DNA of 64,000 bases from Alphaproteobacteria bacterium. GTDB taxonomy: Bacteria > Pseudomonadota > Alphaproteobacteria > Micavibrionales > Micavibrionaceae. The stretch lies in NCBI GenBank assembly GCA_016757515.1, contig JAERIN010000003.1:17350-81349 (forward strand), in the 5' to 3' direction. The notes beneath the pieces are model-generated. The model did no database searches, was not told the DNA's origin, and saw only the letters and a list, made by a program, of their open reading frames with translations. Made by a program: the position numbers and the translations under genes. Of this stretch, positions 43,635 to 51,690 are shown one piece after another. Every line of letters begins with the position of its first letter. The stretch's first letter is position 1.

Positions 43635-45485
43635 ATGAGCAAAGAGATCGTCCCAAGCTATAGACACATCGCGCAAAAAGCGAAGCCCTCAGACCGCCGG
43701 GATGATAGTCCTGCGGACATGGGCACTCTCGCTCGCCGTGCGGGCGCGAAAGAGATTATGGACCGCCTCAAGAATTTTGAGGAGGACCCGGCCACGGGCC
43801 GCCGGACCCGGATTGGGGAACGTCTCGTGGCCCTGGGCGTCATCACGGAGGACCAACTTAACGTCGCGCTGCAGGAGAAAAAGACCTCTAAAAAACTCCT
43901 CGGTGCCATCATGGTGGAGCTGGGCTTCCTGGATGAAGGAACTCTAGCGGCCTTCTTGGCCAGCGCGTCTGGGAGAGAGGTGTTTGACCCCAAGTCCACC
44001 ATCGCGGACGGGGATGCGCTGGACCTGATAGACAAGAAAACCGCCCTGCGGCACCAGATGCTGCCCTTGTCTATCCGGGATGGCTGGGCCACTGTGGCCA
44101 TGGCTGATCCATATGACGTTATGGCTCTAGACACCCTGCGGCGCTTCCTGCCCAAGGGTACGCGCATCCGGCCTCTAGTGGCCACGCCGGGCGTTTTGGC
44201 AAAGTTCGTAGACGCCTCTTACGGTTATGCCTCTTCCATTAAAGCCATCCTGGCAGAGCTGGAAGAGGGTGATGTGGACGAGGACGTCGCCCTTCTGGAT
44301 GAGGAGCAGGCCCACGCACACCCCATTGTCCGCTTGGTCAACGCGTTTCTGACCGACGCCGTCAAGGGTGGCGTGTCTGACCTCCACTTTGAGCCAGAAG
44401 AGAACTTTGTGCGGTTGCGCTACCGGCTAGACGGGGTGCTCTACACCGCCAAGATCCTCCACAAAAAGCACTGGAACGGTATATCACAGCGCATCAAGAT
44501 CTTGGCCAGCATGAACATCGCGGACAAGATAAATCCCCAGGACGGGCGCATTGACCTGATCGTGGGGGGGCACAGCGTGGACTTCCGCGTTTCTTGTTTG
44601 CCAACTGTGCACGGAGAAAACATTGTCCTGCGCGTTCTGGACAAGCAGGCCTCTATCATGCCCCTTACAGGCCTGGGCTTTAGCGCTGAAAACCTGGAAA
44701 AGATCCACAACGCCCAAAAGCGTCCAGAGGGGATCATTATCGTCACGGGCCCCACGGGCTCGGGGAAGTCCACAAGCCTCTACTCCATGCTGGCCGAAAT
44801 CAACTCTGTGGAGGTGAACATCCAGACTATGGAGGACCCGGTGGAGTACTCCCTGCCCATGATTCGGCAAACCCCTGTGCGAGAAGGCATTTTGGACTTT
44901 GCCGACGGCATTAAAGCTCTGATGCGCCAGGACCCGGACATCATTTTTCTGGGGGAGGTGCGCGACCCTGTGACAGCAGAGATGGCCCTGAAGGCCGCGA
45001 TGACGGGGCACCAGGTCTACACCACACTGCACACAAACGACTCCTTTGGGGCCATCCCGCGCCTTCTAGACCTGGGCCTGAAGCCAGGGATGATTGCGGG
45101 GGCAATCATCGCCGTATTCGCGCAGCGCTTGACGCGCCGCCTGTGCCCCGAGTGCAAGGAGGCCTACACCCCCACGGAAGAAGAGTGCGTGCAATACCTG
45201 GATGTGGACCCGGCGAATCCCCCCACAATATACCGCGCGCGTAAGGGGGGCTGCCCGGCCTGCAATGGCAAGGGGTACAAGGGCCGCGTGGCCGTGGCAG
45301 AGATTTTGACGCTAGATGAGGACATGGACGAGATTTTGGCTGAGGGGGCCTCTAAGGCTGCCCTCAAGGCTCTTGCCTATAAAAAGGGATTCAAGGATCT
45401 CCGGCACGACGGTATACTTAAGGTTCTGGAGGGCATCACGAGCCTAGAGGCCTTGGCCAGGGTTGTGGATATAAGGAAGCGATAA
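43635..45485 (+). CDS. Type IV pilus/type II secretion assembly ATPase (PilB/GspE)
   Basis: The hexameric motor that extends pili or pseudopili. From ATG 43635 (MSKEIVPSYRHIAQKAKPSD) it has 616 residues. An N-terminal MshEN/T2SSE_N domain (RIGERLVALGVITEDQLNVA) is followed by the ATPase core: Walker A GPTGSGKSTSLYSML, Asp box, Walker B DPDIIFLGEVRD, His box TGHQVYTTLHTND. A four-cysteine zinc motif (CPECKEA ... CPACNGKG) follows, as in PilB/GspE. It heads a five-gene cluster with pilC, pilMN, pilO and pilP homologues; no secretin or pilin gene follows. Confidence 0.95.
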   Translation: MSKEIVPSYRHIAQKAKPSDRRDDSPADMGTLARRAGAKEIMDRLKNFEEDPATGRRTRIGERLVALGVITEDQLNVALQEKKTSKKLLGAIMVELGFLDEGTLAAFLASASGREVFDPKSTIADGDALDLIDKKTALRHQMLPLSIRDGWATVAMADPYDVMALDTLRRFLPKGTRIRPLVATPGVLAKFVDASYGYASSIKAILAELEEGDVDEDVALLDEEQAHAHPIVRLVNAFLTDAVKGGVSDLHFEPEENFVRLRYRLDGVLYTAKILHKKHWNGISQRIKILASMNIADKINPQDGRIDLIVGGHSVDFRVSCLPTVHGENIVLRVLDKQASIMPLTGLGFSAENLEKIHNAQKRPEGIIIVTGPTGSGKSTSLYSMLAEINSVEVNIQTMEDPVEYSLPMIRQTPVREGILDFADGIKALMRQDPDIIFLGEVRDPVTAEMALKAAMTGHQVYTTLHTNDSFGAIPRLLDLGLKPGMIAGAIIAVFAQRLTRRLCPECKEAYTPTEEECVQYLDVDPANPPTIYRARKGGCPACNGKGYKGRVAVAEILTLDEDMDEILAEGASKAALKALAYKKGFKDLRHDGILKVLEGITSLEALARVVDIRKR

Positions 45486-45486
45486 C

Positions 45487-46716
45487 GTGCCTAGATACAA
45501 CTATAAGGCAATAAGCCATAGAGGACGATCGTCCCGAGGTGTCATAGAAGCCTTAAACGAGGCGGACCTGTATGAGCAGCTGCAGCGCGCGGGCATGGAG
45601 CTCATCTCGTGCAGCCCTATTAAAGAGGGGAAGGTGCGCCTGTCCCTCCCCCTGCCGGGACAGGGGATCAAAACGCGCCACCTTATACGGCTTTTTGTTC
45701 AACTGGAGCAGATGCAGGGCGCGGGTGTGCCCCTCCTGTCCGCTCTGGCGGACGCCCGCTTAGCCTCCGAGAGCCCCAAGATGCGCGATGTGATGGGCGC
45801 TGTTTACCAGGCCGTGTCTGATGGCGCTTCGCTTTCTGAGGCCATGGTGGTCCACCCGGACGTCTTTAAGCCCCTGTATCTTTCCCTCATTCGCGCCGGG
45901 GAAAACACGGGAGATCTTGTCTTTGCTTACAAGCAACTGATAAAATACCTGAAATGGCTAGACAACTTGCAGCGCATGGTCGCTAAGGCAACGCGCTACC
46001 CAATGATTCTATGCCTCGCCGTCATAGTGGTTGTGGTTGTTATGATGACCTTGGTCGTGCCCGAGATTGTGGCGTTTGTCAGGGACGACATGGACGTCGA
46101 GTTGCCCTTTGTTACGATTAGCCTCATCGCCACATCTGACTTTTTTAGGCAAAACTGGCTGTCTATCCTGATAACTCCCTTCTTGGTCTATTTTTCTTTC
46201 AGGGGCCTCATGCGCGTGTCAGAAGGTTTTGCGACCTTTGTGGATCGGCAGACCCTGGCCATGCCCATTATCGGCATCCTCATCCGCAAAATCTCCATCG
46301 CTCGTTACGCGCAAACCTTTGGGGCTATGTTCGCGGGCGGGATTAACGTCCTTAAATCCCTGCGCGCAGCGGGGGAGACCGTTATGAATCGCGTGCTGGC
46401 CCAGGCCGTTCTGACCGTAGAAAAACAGGTGAAGGAGGGCGCCCCTTTGTCGCAAGCCTTCAACGAGAGTGGGGAATTTCCGGCCCTCGTGATTCATATG
46501 TTGCGCGTGGGGGAGGAAACAGGGAACCTGACCACTGTCTTGGATCAGGTGTCGGAGTTTTATGCGCAGGACGTCAACGATACAATTGAGTCCGGGATGG
46601 CCTTGATAGAGCCTATTTTGATAAGCGTTATGGGCGGACTCATGCTATGGATTACGGTGGGAAGTTTCTGGCCAATTTACAGCAACCTGGGGACTCTTAC
46701 CGAGGGACTCATGTAA
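45487..46716 (+). CDS. Type II secretion/type IV pilus inner-membrane platform protein (GspF/PilC)
   Basis: The polytopic platform that couples the ATPase to the growing pilus. 409 residues with two T2SSF domains (LIRLFVQLEQMQGAGVPLLS and ARYAQTFGAMFAGGINVLKS) and three transmembrane helices around residues ~170-195, 220-240 and 375-400. Start GTG 45487, one base after the ATPase stop, with AAGGAAG upstream, so tightly coupled to the ATPase gene. Confidence 0.93.
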   Translation: MPRYNYKAISHRGRSSRGVIEALNEADLYEQLQRAGMELISCSPIKEGKVRLSLPLPGQGIKTRHLIRLFVQLEQMQGAGVPLLSALADARLASESPKMRDVMGAVYQAVSDGASLSEAMVVHPDVFKPLYLSLIRAGENTGDLVFAYKQLIKYLKWLDNLQRMVAKATRYPMILCLAVIVVVVVMMTLVVPEIVAFVRDDMDVELPFVTISLIATSDFFRQNWLSILITPFLVYFSFRGLMRVSEGFATFVDRQTLAMPIIGILIRKISIARYAQTFGAMFAGGINVLKSLRAAGETVMNRVLAQAVLTVEKQVKEGAPLSQAFNESGEFPALVIHMLRVGEETGNLTTVLDQVSEFYAQDVNDTIESGMALIEPILISVMGGLMLWITVGSFWPIYSNLGTLTEGLM

Positions 46717-46750
46717 TGGTCACGTTTTTGGGGCAAGGTGGGGCTCGTTA

Positions 46751-48400
46751 ATGTTTTCTTTTTTCTCTCCGGTCCGGACCGTGTTTTTGATGGGGGACGA
46801 GGCCCTGCACGTCTACTCCGTGCAGGGATCGTCCGCGCGCTTGGTGGAGAGTGTGCCCTGGTCTACGGACGGTTTTGCCTCCTATGTGGCCCGAATCGCC
46901 GCTGAGGACTGCCATGGACACCCCATACTGCTCCTCTATGATATGACGGAGCAGAGCTACAAGCGGGACACAATCCTTAATGTCTCAACCCTTGACCGGG
47001 CCGCGATGTTGCAGCGAAAGCTAAAGGTCGCCTTTCCCACGCACCCCGTGCGGGGCGCTATGCTCCTCAAGGAAAAACCCTCCGGCCCGGTTGCGGCGGG
47101 GCCAGGTCAAGCGCTTTATATCCTGGCCGCCATCCCGGAGTCTGAGGCCCTGGACAACGCGATAGAGGCGGCACGCCGCTCTGGAGCCCAGATTCTGGGC
47201 CTGACTCTCCTGCCCGCGGAATCTGCAGGTCTGGTCGCCGCGCTGGTGGACCGCGTGACCACAGAAAAACAGGGCCGCAGCGGCTGGGCTGTGCTCATCA
47301 CACAGCATGTGGGCGGCGACCTGCGCCAGATTGTCATCAAAGGGGGAGACCTCGCCCTCACCCGGATGACACCCATCACCATAGACCCGACCACAGACCC
47401 ACAAGACTGGGCGTACGAGGTCAAGCGGGAGTTCCGGGCCACAGTGGACTACATCTCCCGTTTTGGATACGGGGACGAGGACCCACTCCAGGTCATCGTC
47501 GTGGCCCCACTGGCAGCTGGAGCCCTCCTGGAGGAGGCCATACAAGTCTCCTGTACGTACACCTGCCTGCCTGCGGCCGACGCCCTTCAAGTGATGGACT
47601 GGTCTGTCCCCGCCAGCCTTGCCCCCATGCGCGGCACCGGGGACGGCGTGGAGGCCGATCTGCTGCATGTGCTCTGGGCGGGCAAGAAGCGCTTTCCCGC
47701 CATGCGTATGCAGGCCCCTGTTCTAGAAAGCTTCGCCCGTCCGCGCCTGTATGCCCTGGTTGCAAGCCTCCTTTTGATTCTTCTGGCCGCTGGGCAGGTT
47801 GTCCAGGCCGGCATGGCTTATGGGAGCCTGGCCACCACACGGGGAGAGATAGAAGACGTCCAAACGCAAAAGGCCCAGTTGGACATCCAGCACCAGGCCC
47901 AGATAAAGCGGCAAGAGTCTTTTGAGTTTGACGTAGCCCTCCTGCAAAGTTCTGTGGCCGTGTATAGGGATCTGGAGTCTGACCGCCTTGACCTGCTTCC
48001 TGTGGCGCAGGCCATTTCCGAGGCCCTGGGGCAAAACATGCGCCTGGCCAGCGTAGAGGTCACGCGCCTGGGGCAAAAATTCGCCCCAGCCCCGCAAACT
48101 TGGGGCAGACGCCCCCCGCGAAGCGCACAAGAAGATAAAAGCGCTTCGTCGTATGAGATGACCCTGCACATGACATTCCCGGCGGAAACGGACCCCGACC
48201 GGGGGAATCAGGAGGTGGAAGACCTGCGCGACCGCATGCAGGCCGCCCTTCCGGAGCACGAGGTAACCGTAACCAAGTTTCTGAAGGACTATGGTTTTGA
48301 CAAAGAGGTTGTGGTGCAGAGCCGGACCGAAAGAGGGGGCGGTCGAGCGCAAGACTTTCTGGTTATTATAAAAATAGTCGCGGGGGGGAGCGCACCATGA
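46751..48400 (+). CDS. PilM-PilN-like fusion protein of the pilus alignment complex
   Basis: 549 residues. The N-terminal ~320 form a cytoplasmic actin-like region (FLMGDEALHVYSVQGSSARL, with GWAVLITQHVGGDLRQIVIK later), like PilM or the cytoplasmic part of GspL. One transmembrane helix near residues 331-352 (LYALVASLLLILLAAGQVV) is followed by a coiled coil and a periplasmic ferredoxin-like part (LDLLPVAQAISEALGQN), like PilN/GspL. A single protein thus seems to do the work of PilM and PilN. It overlaps the next gene by 4 nt. Confidence 0.7.
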   Translation: MFSFFSPVRTVFLMGDEALHVYSVQGSSARLVESVPWSTDGFASYVARIAAEDCHGHPILLLYDMTEQSYKRDTILNVSTLDRAAMLQRKLKVAFPTHPVRGAMLLKEKPSGPVAAGPGQALYILAAIPESEALDNAIEAARRSGAQILGLTLLPAESAGLVAALVDRVTTEKQGRSGWAVLITQHVGGDLRQIVIKGGDLALTRMTPITIDPTTDPQDWAYEVKREFRATVDYISRFGYGDEDPLQVIVVAPLAAGALLEEAIQVSCTYTCLPAADALQVMDWSVPASLAPMRGTGDGVEADLLHVLWAGKKRFPAMRMQAPVLESFARPRLYALVASLLLILLAAGQVVQAGMAYGSLATTRGEIEDVQTQKAQLDIQHQAQIKRQESFEFDVALLQSSVAVYRDLESDRLDLLPVAQAISEALGQNMRLASVEVTRLGQKFAPAPQTWGRRPPRSAQEDKSASSYEMTLHMTFPAETDPDRGNQEVEDLRDRMQAALPEHEVTVTKFLKDYGFDKEVVVQSRTERGGGRAQDFLVIIKIVAGGSAP

Positions 48401-49077
48401 CTCTGCGCATAAGCAACCTGGGCAAAATAGTATCTGTCCTTGGGGTGGGGCGGACCGTTCTCCTCCTGGCACTTGTCGTGGCCAACGGGCTCTGCGCCGC
48501 CGTTATATATGGCTACCTTGGCCCAGCCCAACAGTGGGCACAGCGCAACGTTTCCTCCCTTAGGGGTGAGGTCGCGACACTGCGCACAGATATCCGGGAC
48601 ATGCGCACCACGTTAGCCGACATCGTGGCCCAAAAAGCTTTTTTTGAGCAAATCCAGGCCCAGGGCTTTTTCACCGCGCAAGATCGCCCTCAGGCTGAAG
48701 ACCTCTTGATGGCTGTGGAGACAGACTCCGGCGTGGTCGCCGCTAAGGCCAGCATCAAAAGGGCGGAGATTCTGCGGGAGCCGCAAGCCCTCAAGGCCAG
48801 TCACGTCGTGCTCCAAAGCCCCATAGAGGTGGAGATAGAGGCGTTGGACGACTTGTCTGTTTGGCGCTATATCTCCATGCTTCAGTCCCGCTTTCCGGGC
48901 TATATACAGATGGACGAGCTTGAGACGGAGCGCGTAGGCAAGCTAGATGCCTCTGTGTTGCGGGCAATCGTGCGGGGAGAGAGCCCCATCCTGGTTAAAG
49001 CGCGTGTGACCTTTGCCTGGTACACCATGGTGCCTGATTCTCAAATGGCCACGCCGGAGCGGGGGGGAGGTATGTAG
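48397..49077 (+). CDS. PilO-like pilus assembly protein
   Basis: 226 residues. One N-terminal transmembrane helix (VLLLALVVANGLCAAVIYGY), a coiled coil (VATLRTDIRDMRTTLADIVA) and a C-terminal periplasmic domain (VEIEALDDLSVWRYISMLQS) match PilO/GspM topology. Position between the PilMN-like and PilP-like genes supports this. Sequence identity to known PilO is not obvious by eye, so the call rests on topology and order. Confidence 0.65.
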   Translation: MTLRISNLGKIVSVLGVGRTVLLLALVVANGLCAAVIYGYLGPAQQWAQRNVSSLRGEVATLRTDIRDMRTTLADIVAQKAFFEQIQAQGFFTAQDRPQAEDLLMAVETDSGVVAAKASIKRAEILREPQALKASHVVLQSPIEVEIEALDDLSVWRYISMLQSRFPGYIQMDELETERVGKLDASVLRAIVRGESPILVKARVTFAWYTMVPDSQMATPERGGGM

Positions 49078-49079
49078 AC

Positions 49080-49748
49080 ATGAGACTTTCCTGGAAACCA
49101 ACGCTCTTTGTGCTTCTTGCGCTCTGCGCCACCTGGCCGCCTGGGGCCGGGCTGACCTTGGCGCAGACCCCAGAGGAAGTCCGAGACTTACTCCCGGCAC
49201 CTGTCGCAGACCTGGTTTCTGGGCTTCTCCCCGGAACGTCTCCGGCCAACGCGGAGCCGCCCGCCCAACTCTACGCACCCCCCGGTTTTGAGGCCAATGA
49301 TTCAGGAGACAAGCAGCCCTCCCTCTTGTTTACCTACTGGGAGCAGCAGGCCCTGGCCAACTCCATACGCCTGCGCGGCCTGAACATCGGCGACATCAGC
49401 CCCGGAGATGCGGGGGAGAGTAATCTGGAGCTTTTCGGTCCCCTAGCGCCGGACGGGACGGCAATGGAAGCAGGGGCGGAGTTCATACCCGAGCCCGGAG
49501 TGCGGGAACTGTCCCTGTCGGGCATTGTCTACCTGGACAAGAACAACTGGCGCGTGTTCCTGAACGACACAGAAATTCGCAACGGGCAGTTGCCAGAGCA
49601 GGCCATTGTCATGGAGGTCTCGCGGGATCACGTAGATATCCAGTGGTTTGACCCCTACACGAACCAAATATTCCCCATACGCCTGCGCGTGGGGCAGAGG
49701 TTCAATCTGGATATGCGGACGTTCTTGCCCCACTTGCCGGAGACGTAA
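49080..49748 (+). CDS. PilP/MshK-like periplasmic protein
   Basis: 222 residues with an N-terminal signal sequence (LFVLLALCATWPPGAGLTLA). A low-complexity linker leads to a C-terminal HR-domain-like beta region (RELSLSGIVYLDKNNWRVFL, then HVDIQWFDPYTNQIFPIRLR and VGQRF). The pattern of short beta strands resembles PilP, GspC or MshK, which link the inner-membrane complex to the secretin. Last gene of the cluster; no secretin (PilQ/GspD) follows. Confidence 0.65.
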   Translation: MRLSWKPTLFVLLALCATWPPGAGLTLAQTPEEVRDLLPAPVADLVSGLLPGTSPANAEPPAQLYAPPGFEANDSGDKQPSLLFTYWEQQALANSIRLRGLNIGDISPGDAGESNLELFGPLAPDGTAMEAGAEFIPEPGVRELSLSGIVYLDKNNWRVFLNDTEIRNGQLPEQAIVMEVSRDHVDIQWFDPYTNQIFPIRLRVGQRFNLDMRTFLPHLPET

Positions 49749-49938
49749 GGGGGGGTATGGAGGCAGGTTGCACCCTTCTTGAGCCTAGCAGGTATTCGTT
49801 CACAATGGCCTGCTCCGGCGCGGCGGGGGCGCACGGCACCGGTGCCATCCACGCGGGCAGGGGCCCCAGGCGCTCCCCCACCCCGCGCGCGGCGTAGTCA
49901 TAGCGGCGGCGCACTGGGCTCCAATCCGGGCAGGAAGG

Positions 49939-50457
49939 TCACAGGCGCGCGGCCTCGCGCGTGGCGCGCTGGACCTTGCGGACGATGATGTCCCGCTTCA
50001 GGCGCGAAAGATAGTCAATGCACAAGATGCCGTCCAGGTGGTCCATCTCGTGCTGCACGCAGTGCGACAGCAGCCCAGAGGCCTCCAGCTCCGCCGCGCG
50101 CCCGTCGTGGTCCAGATACGCCACGCGCACCCGCGCCGGGCGCTCCACCAGGGCCTGCTGCCCCGGTATGGACAGGCACCCCTCGTCCATCGCGCTCCGC
50201 TCCTCGCTCGCCCAGAGCACGCGCGGGTTGGCCATGCGGATGGGCCCCGGCCCCTCCTCCCCCAGGTCCATCACGAGGACGCGGTTGAGCAGGCCGACCT
50301 GATTCGCCGCCAGGCCTATGCCCGCAGCCGCGCGCATGGTGGCCAGCATCGCGTCCATCTGCGCCCGCACGGCGTCGTCCACGCGCGCGACCTCCGCCGC
50401 CTTTTGCTTCAGGACCGGGTGCGGGACGGTGATAATTGCAAGGGGTGATGCAGTCAT
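49939..50457 (-). CDS. def: Peptide deformylase
   Basis: Removes the N-formyl group from nascent proteins. 172 residues with all three motifs: GIGLAANQVG, EGCLSIPG and the metal-binding QHEMDHLDG. The N-terminus MTASPLAIITVPHPVLKQKA is slightly unusual, and a second def-like start lies 1.1 kb upstream beyond an inserted gene. The start overlaps the stop of that inserted gene (ATGA). fmt, the common downstream partner, is absent. The 190-bp interval 49749-49938 after def shows no convincing gene. Confidence 0.95.
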   Translation of the reverse strand: MTASPLAIITVPHPVLKQKAAEVARVDDAVRAQMDAMLATMRAAAGIGLAANQVGLLNRVLVMDLGEEGPGPIRMANPRVLWASEERSAMDEGCLSIPGQQALVERPARVRVAYLDHDGRAAELEASGLLSHCVQHEMDHLDGILCIDYLSRLKRDIIVRKVQRATREAARL

Positions 50458-51545
50458 TTTGCTGGCCCCTCCTGGGCTTTATCGGTCAAGGGCCCCCTAA
50501 AGAACAAGCCATTTTGATCCGTGCTATGAAACGCGCTGGCCCACAAAAAATTTGGCCCTTGGCCGCCCTCTGTGCGCACAAAAAAGAATGCCGGCAAGTA
50601 CGATGTGCCATGGGTGTTTTTAGTATACAGAACAAACAGCGGCGATGCGTCCAAAAGGTAGTAAGGTGCCTGCCCGTATGTAACGGACTCAAGATAGCGC
50701 TCCACCTCATATGTTTGCGCTGATTCCAGAAAAGCCGTCATTCGCTTCGCGCCACCCGGGGTCATATACCCTGGCAAACGATCGGCATCCTCGGCGCGCA
50801 TGCGACTTATCTCCGCGAAGAGTGTCAGTAGGCCTTTAACCTCTTGCGAAACTGCAGCATCGGACCCAAGACGTGTGCCCGAGATATGCAGTCGACTTGG
50901 CTTCCAAGAAGCATCTCCTGACAGGCGAACGACCAGACTTCTATCCTTTACCTCTTCCAGGCCGCAATAATCTGGCCCCTCCGCGCGATCAAATCCCCAT
51001 TCGGATCTAATCCATGGTCGCAAAATAGCATCTATGGATGGACGCGCACCCTGAGTAAGTGGGGGCGGTGCCCAAACAAAGCGGCCGTTTTTTGTGCGCC
51101 TAAAACGGAAATTGTCAAAGTACATCTTGGCATCGCCGCGCTCCAACTCACCCACAAAAACGGACAAGTCATCCATGTCGTATCTGGCCATAAATTTCAT
51201 GCCTGACAAAATTTTCCATTGCTCAATAAATGCCTCTATCTGCGCATTGCGCTCGGACTCCTGTTCCGGATCTTGCACAGATAGGGCCTTTAGCGCGGCT
51301 TTGTCCCCGTCTTTTAACGCCCGCAGGACAGAAGCCATGCTTTCTTCTGGAGAGCCTGGCGCCTGGGGTTGCATCCACCAGCCGGGTTCCGCGTAAAGGC
51401 GCTCTTGCACTTCTAGGCACGCCGATGTGCGCACTGCGGTTTGCTCAAAATCAACAGGGTAAATCACGGGCACAAAGACCGTGTGTGCCTCCTGGGCGAG
51501 CGCGTTGGGTGCGCCCAAGAGCAGCATGCACATGAGAAAAGACAT
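50454..51545 (-). CDS. Secreted protein of unknown function inserted at the def start
   Basis: From ATG 51545 (MSFLMCMLLLGAPNALAQEA) it is 363 residues with a clear signal peptide cleaved near ALA-Q. AGAAGGG lies five nucleotides before this ATG. The mature part has no recognised motif; it contains YDMDDLSVFVGELERGDAKM, a DUF-like beta-rich middle and a C-terminal LDASPLFVLYTKNTHGTSYL. GC is clearly lower than in the neighbours, indicating transfer. In frame upstream is a def-like start (51599-51555), and the gene ends by overlapping the true def start. Function unknown. Confidence 0.7.
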   Translation of the reverse strand: MSFLMCMLLLGAPNALAQEAHTVFVPVIYPVDFEQTAVRTSACLEVQERLYAEPGWWMQPQAPGSPEESMASVLRALKDGDKAALKALSVQDPEQESERNAQIEAFIEQWKILSGMKFMARYDMDDLSVFVGELERGDAKMYFDNFRFRRTKNGRFVWAPPPLTQGARPSIDAILRPWIRSEWGFDRAEGPDYCGLEEVKDRSLVVRLSGDASWKPSRLHISGTRLGSDAAVSQEVKGLLTLFAEISRMRAEDADRLPGYMTPGGAKRMTAFLESAQTYEVERYLESVTYGQAPYYLLDASPLFVLYTKNTHGTSYLPAFFFVRTEGGQGPNFLWASAFHSTDQNGLFFRGPLTDKAQEGPAK

Positions 51546-51554
51546 AAACGCCCT

Positions 51555-51599
51555 TCTGAGCGCGGGGTGCGGGACGGTGACGATGGGGAGCAGGTCCAT
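51555..51599 (-). pseudogene. Remnant of a def 5' end
   Basis: ATG 51599 encodes MDLLPIVTVPHPALR, a textbook deformylase N-terminus. Homologous DNA begins the intact def at 50457 (AIITVPHPVLK), with about 22 of 30 bases matching over the shared core. Translation after PALR runs into the inserted secreted-protein gene. It is best read as the original def start, cut off by the insertion. Confidence 0.65.
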
Positions 51600-51690
51600 G
51601 CCAGTTTACCTAAGCCAAACCGCGCACGGGGTCAAGGATTGCGGGGCGTCGGGGCGGGTGCTATGCTGCGGCGCGGCCAACCAGGGGGGC

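Noticed and set aside
49702..49914. A possible ~55-70 residue minus-strand frame between pilP-like and def
   Set aside because: Starts with GTG and overlaps the pilP-like 3' end; some protein-like sequence, but no recognisable family or ribosome binding site. Could be a gene fragment.
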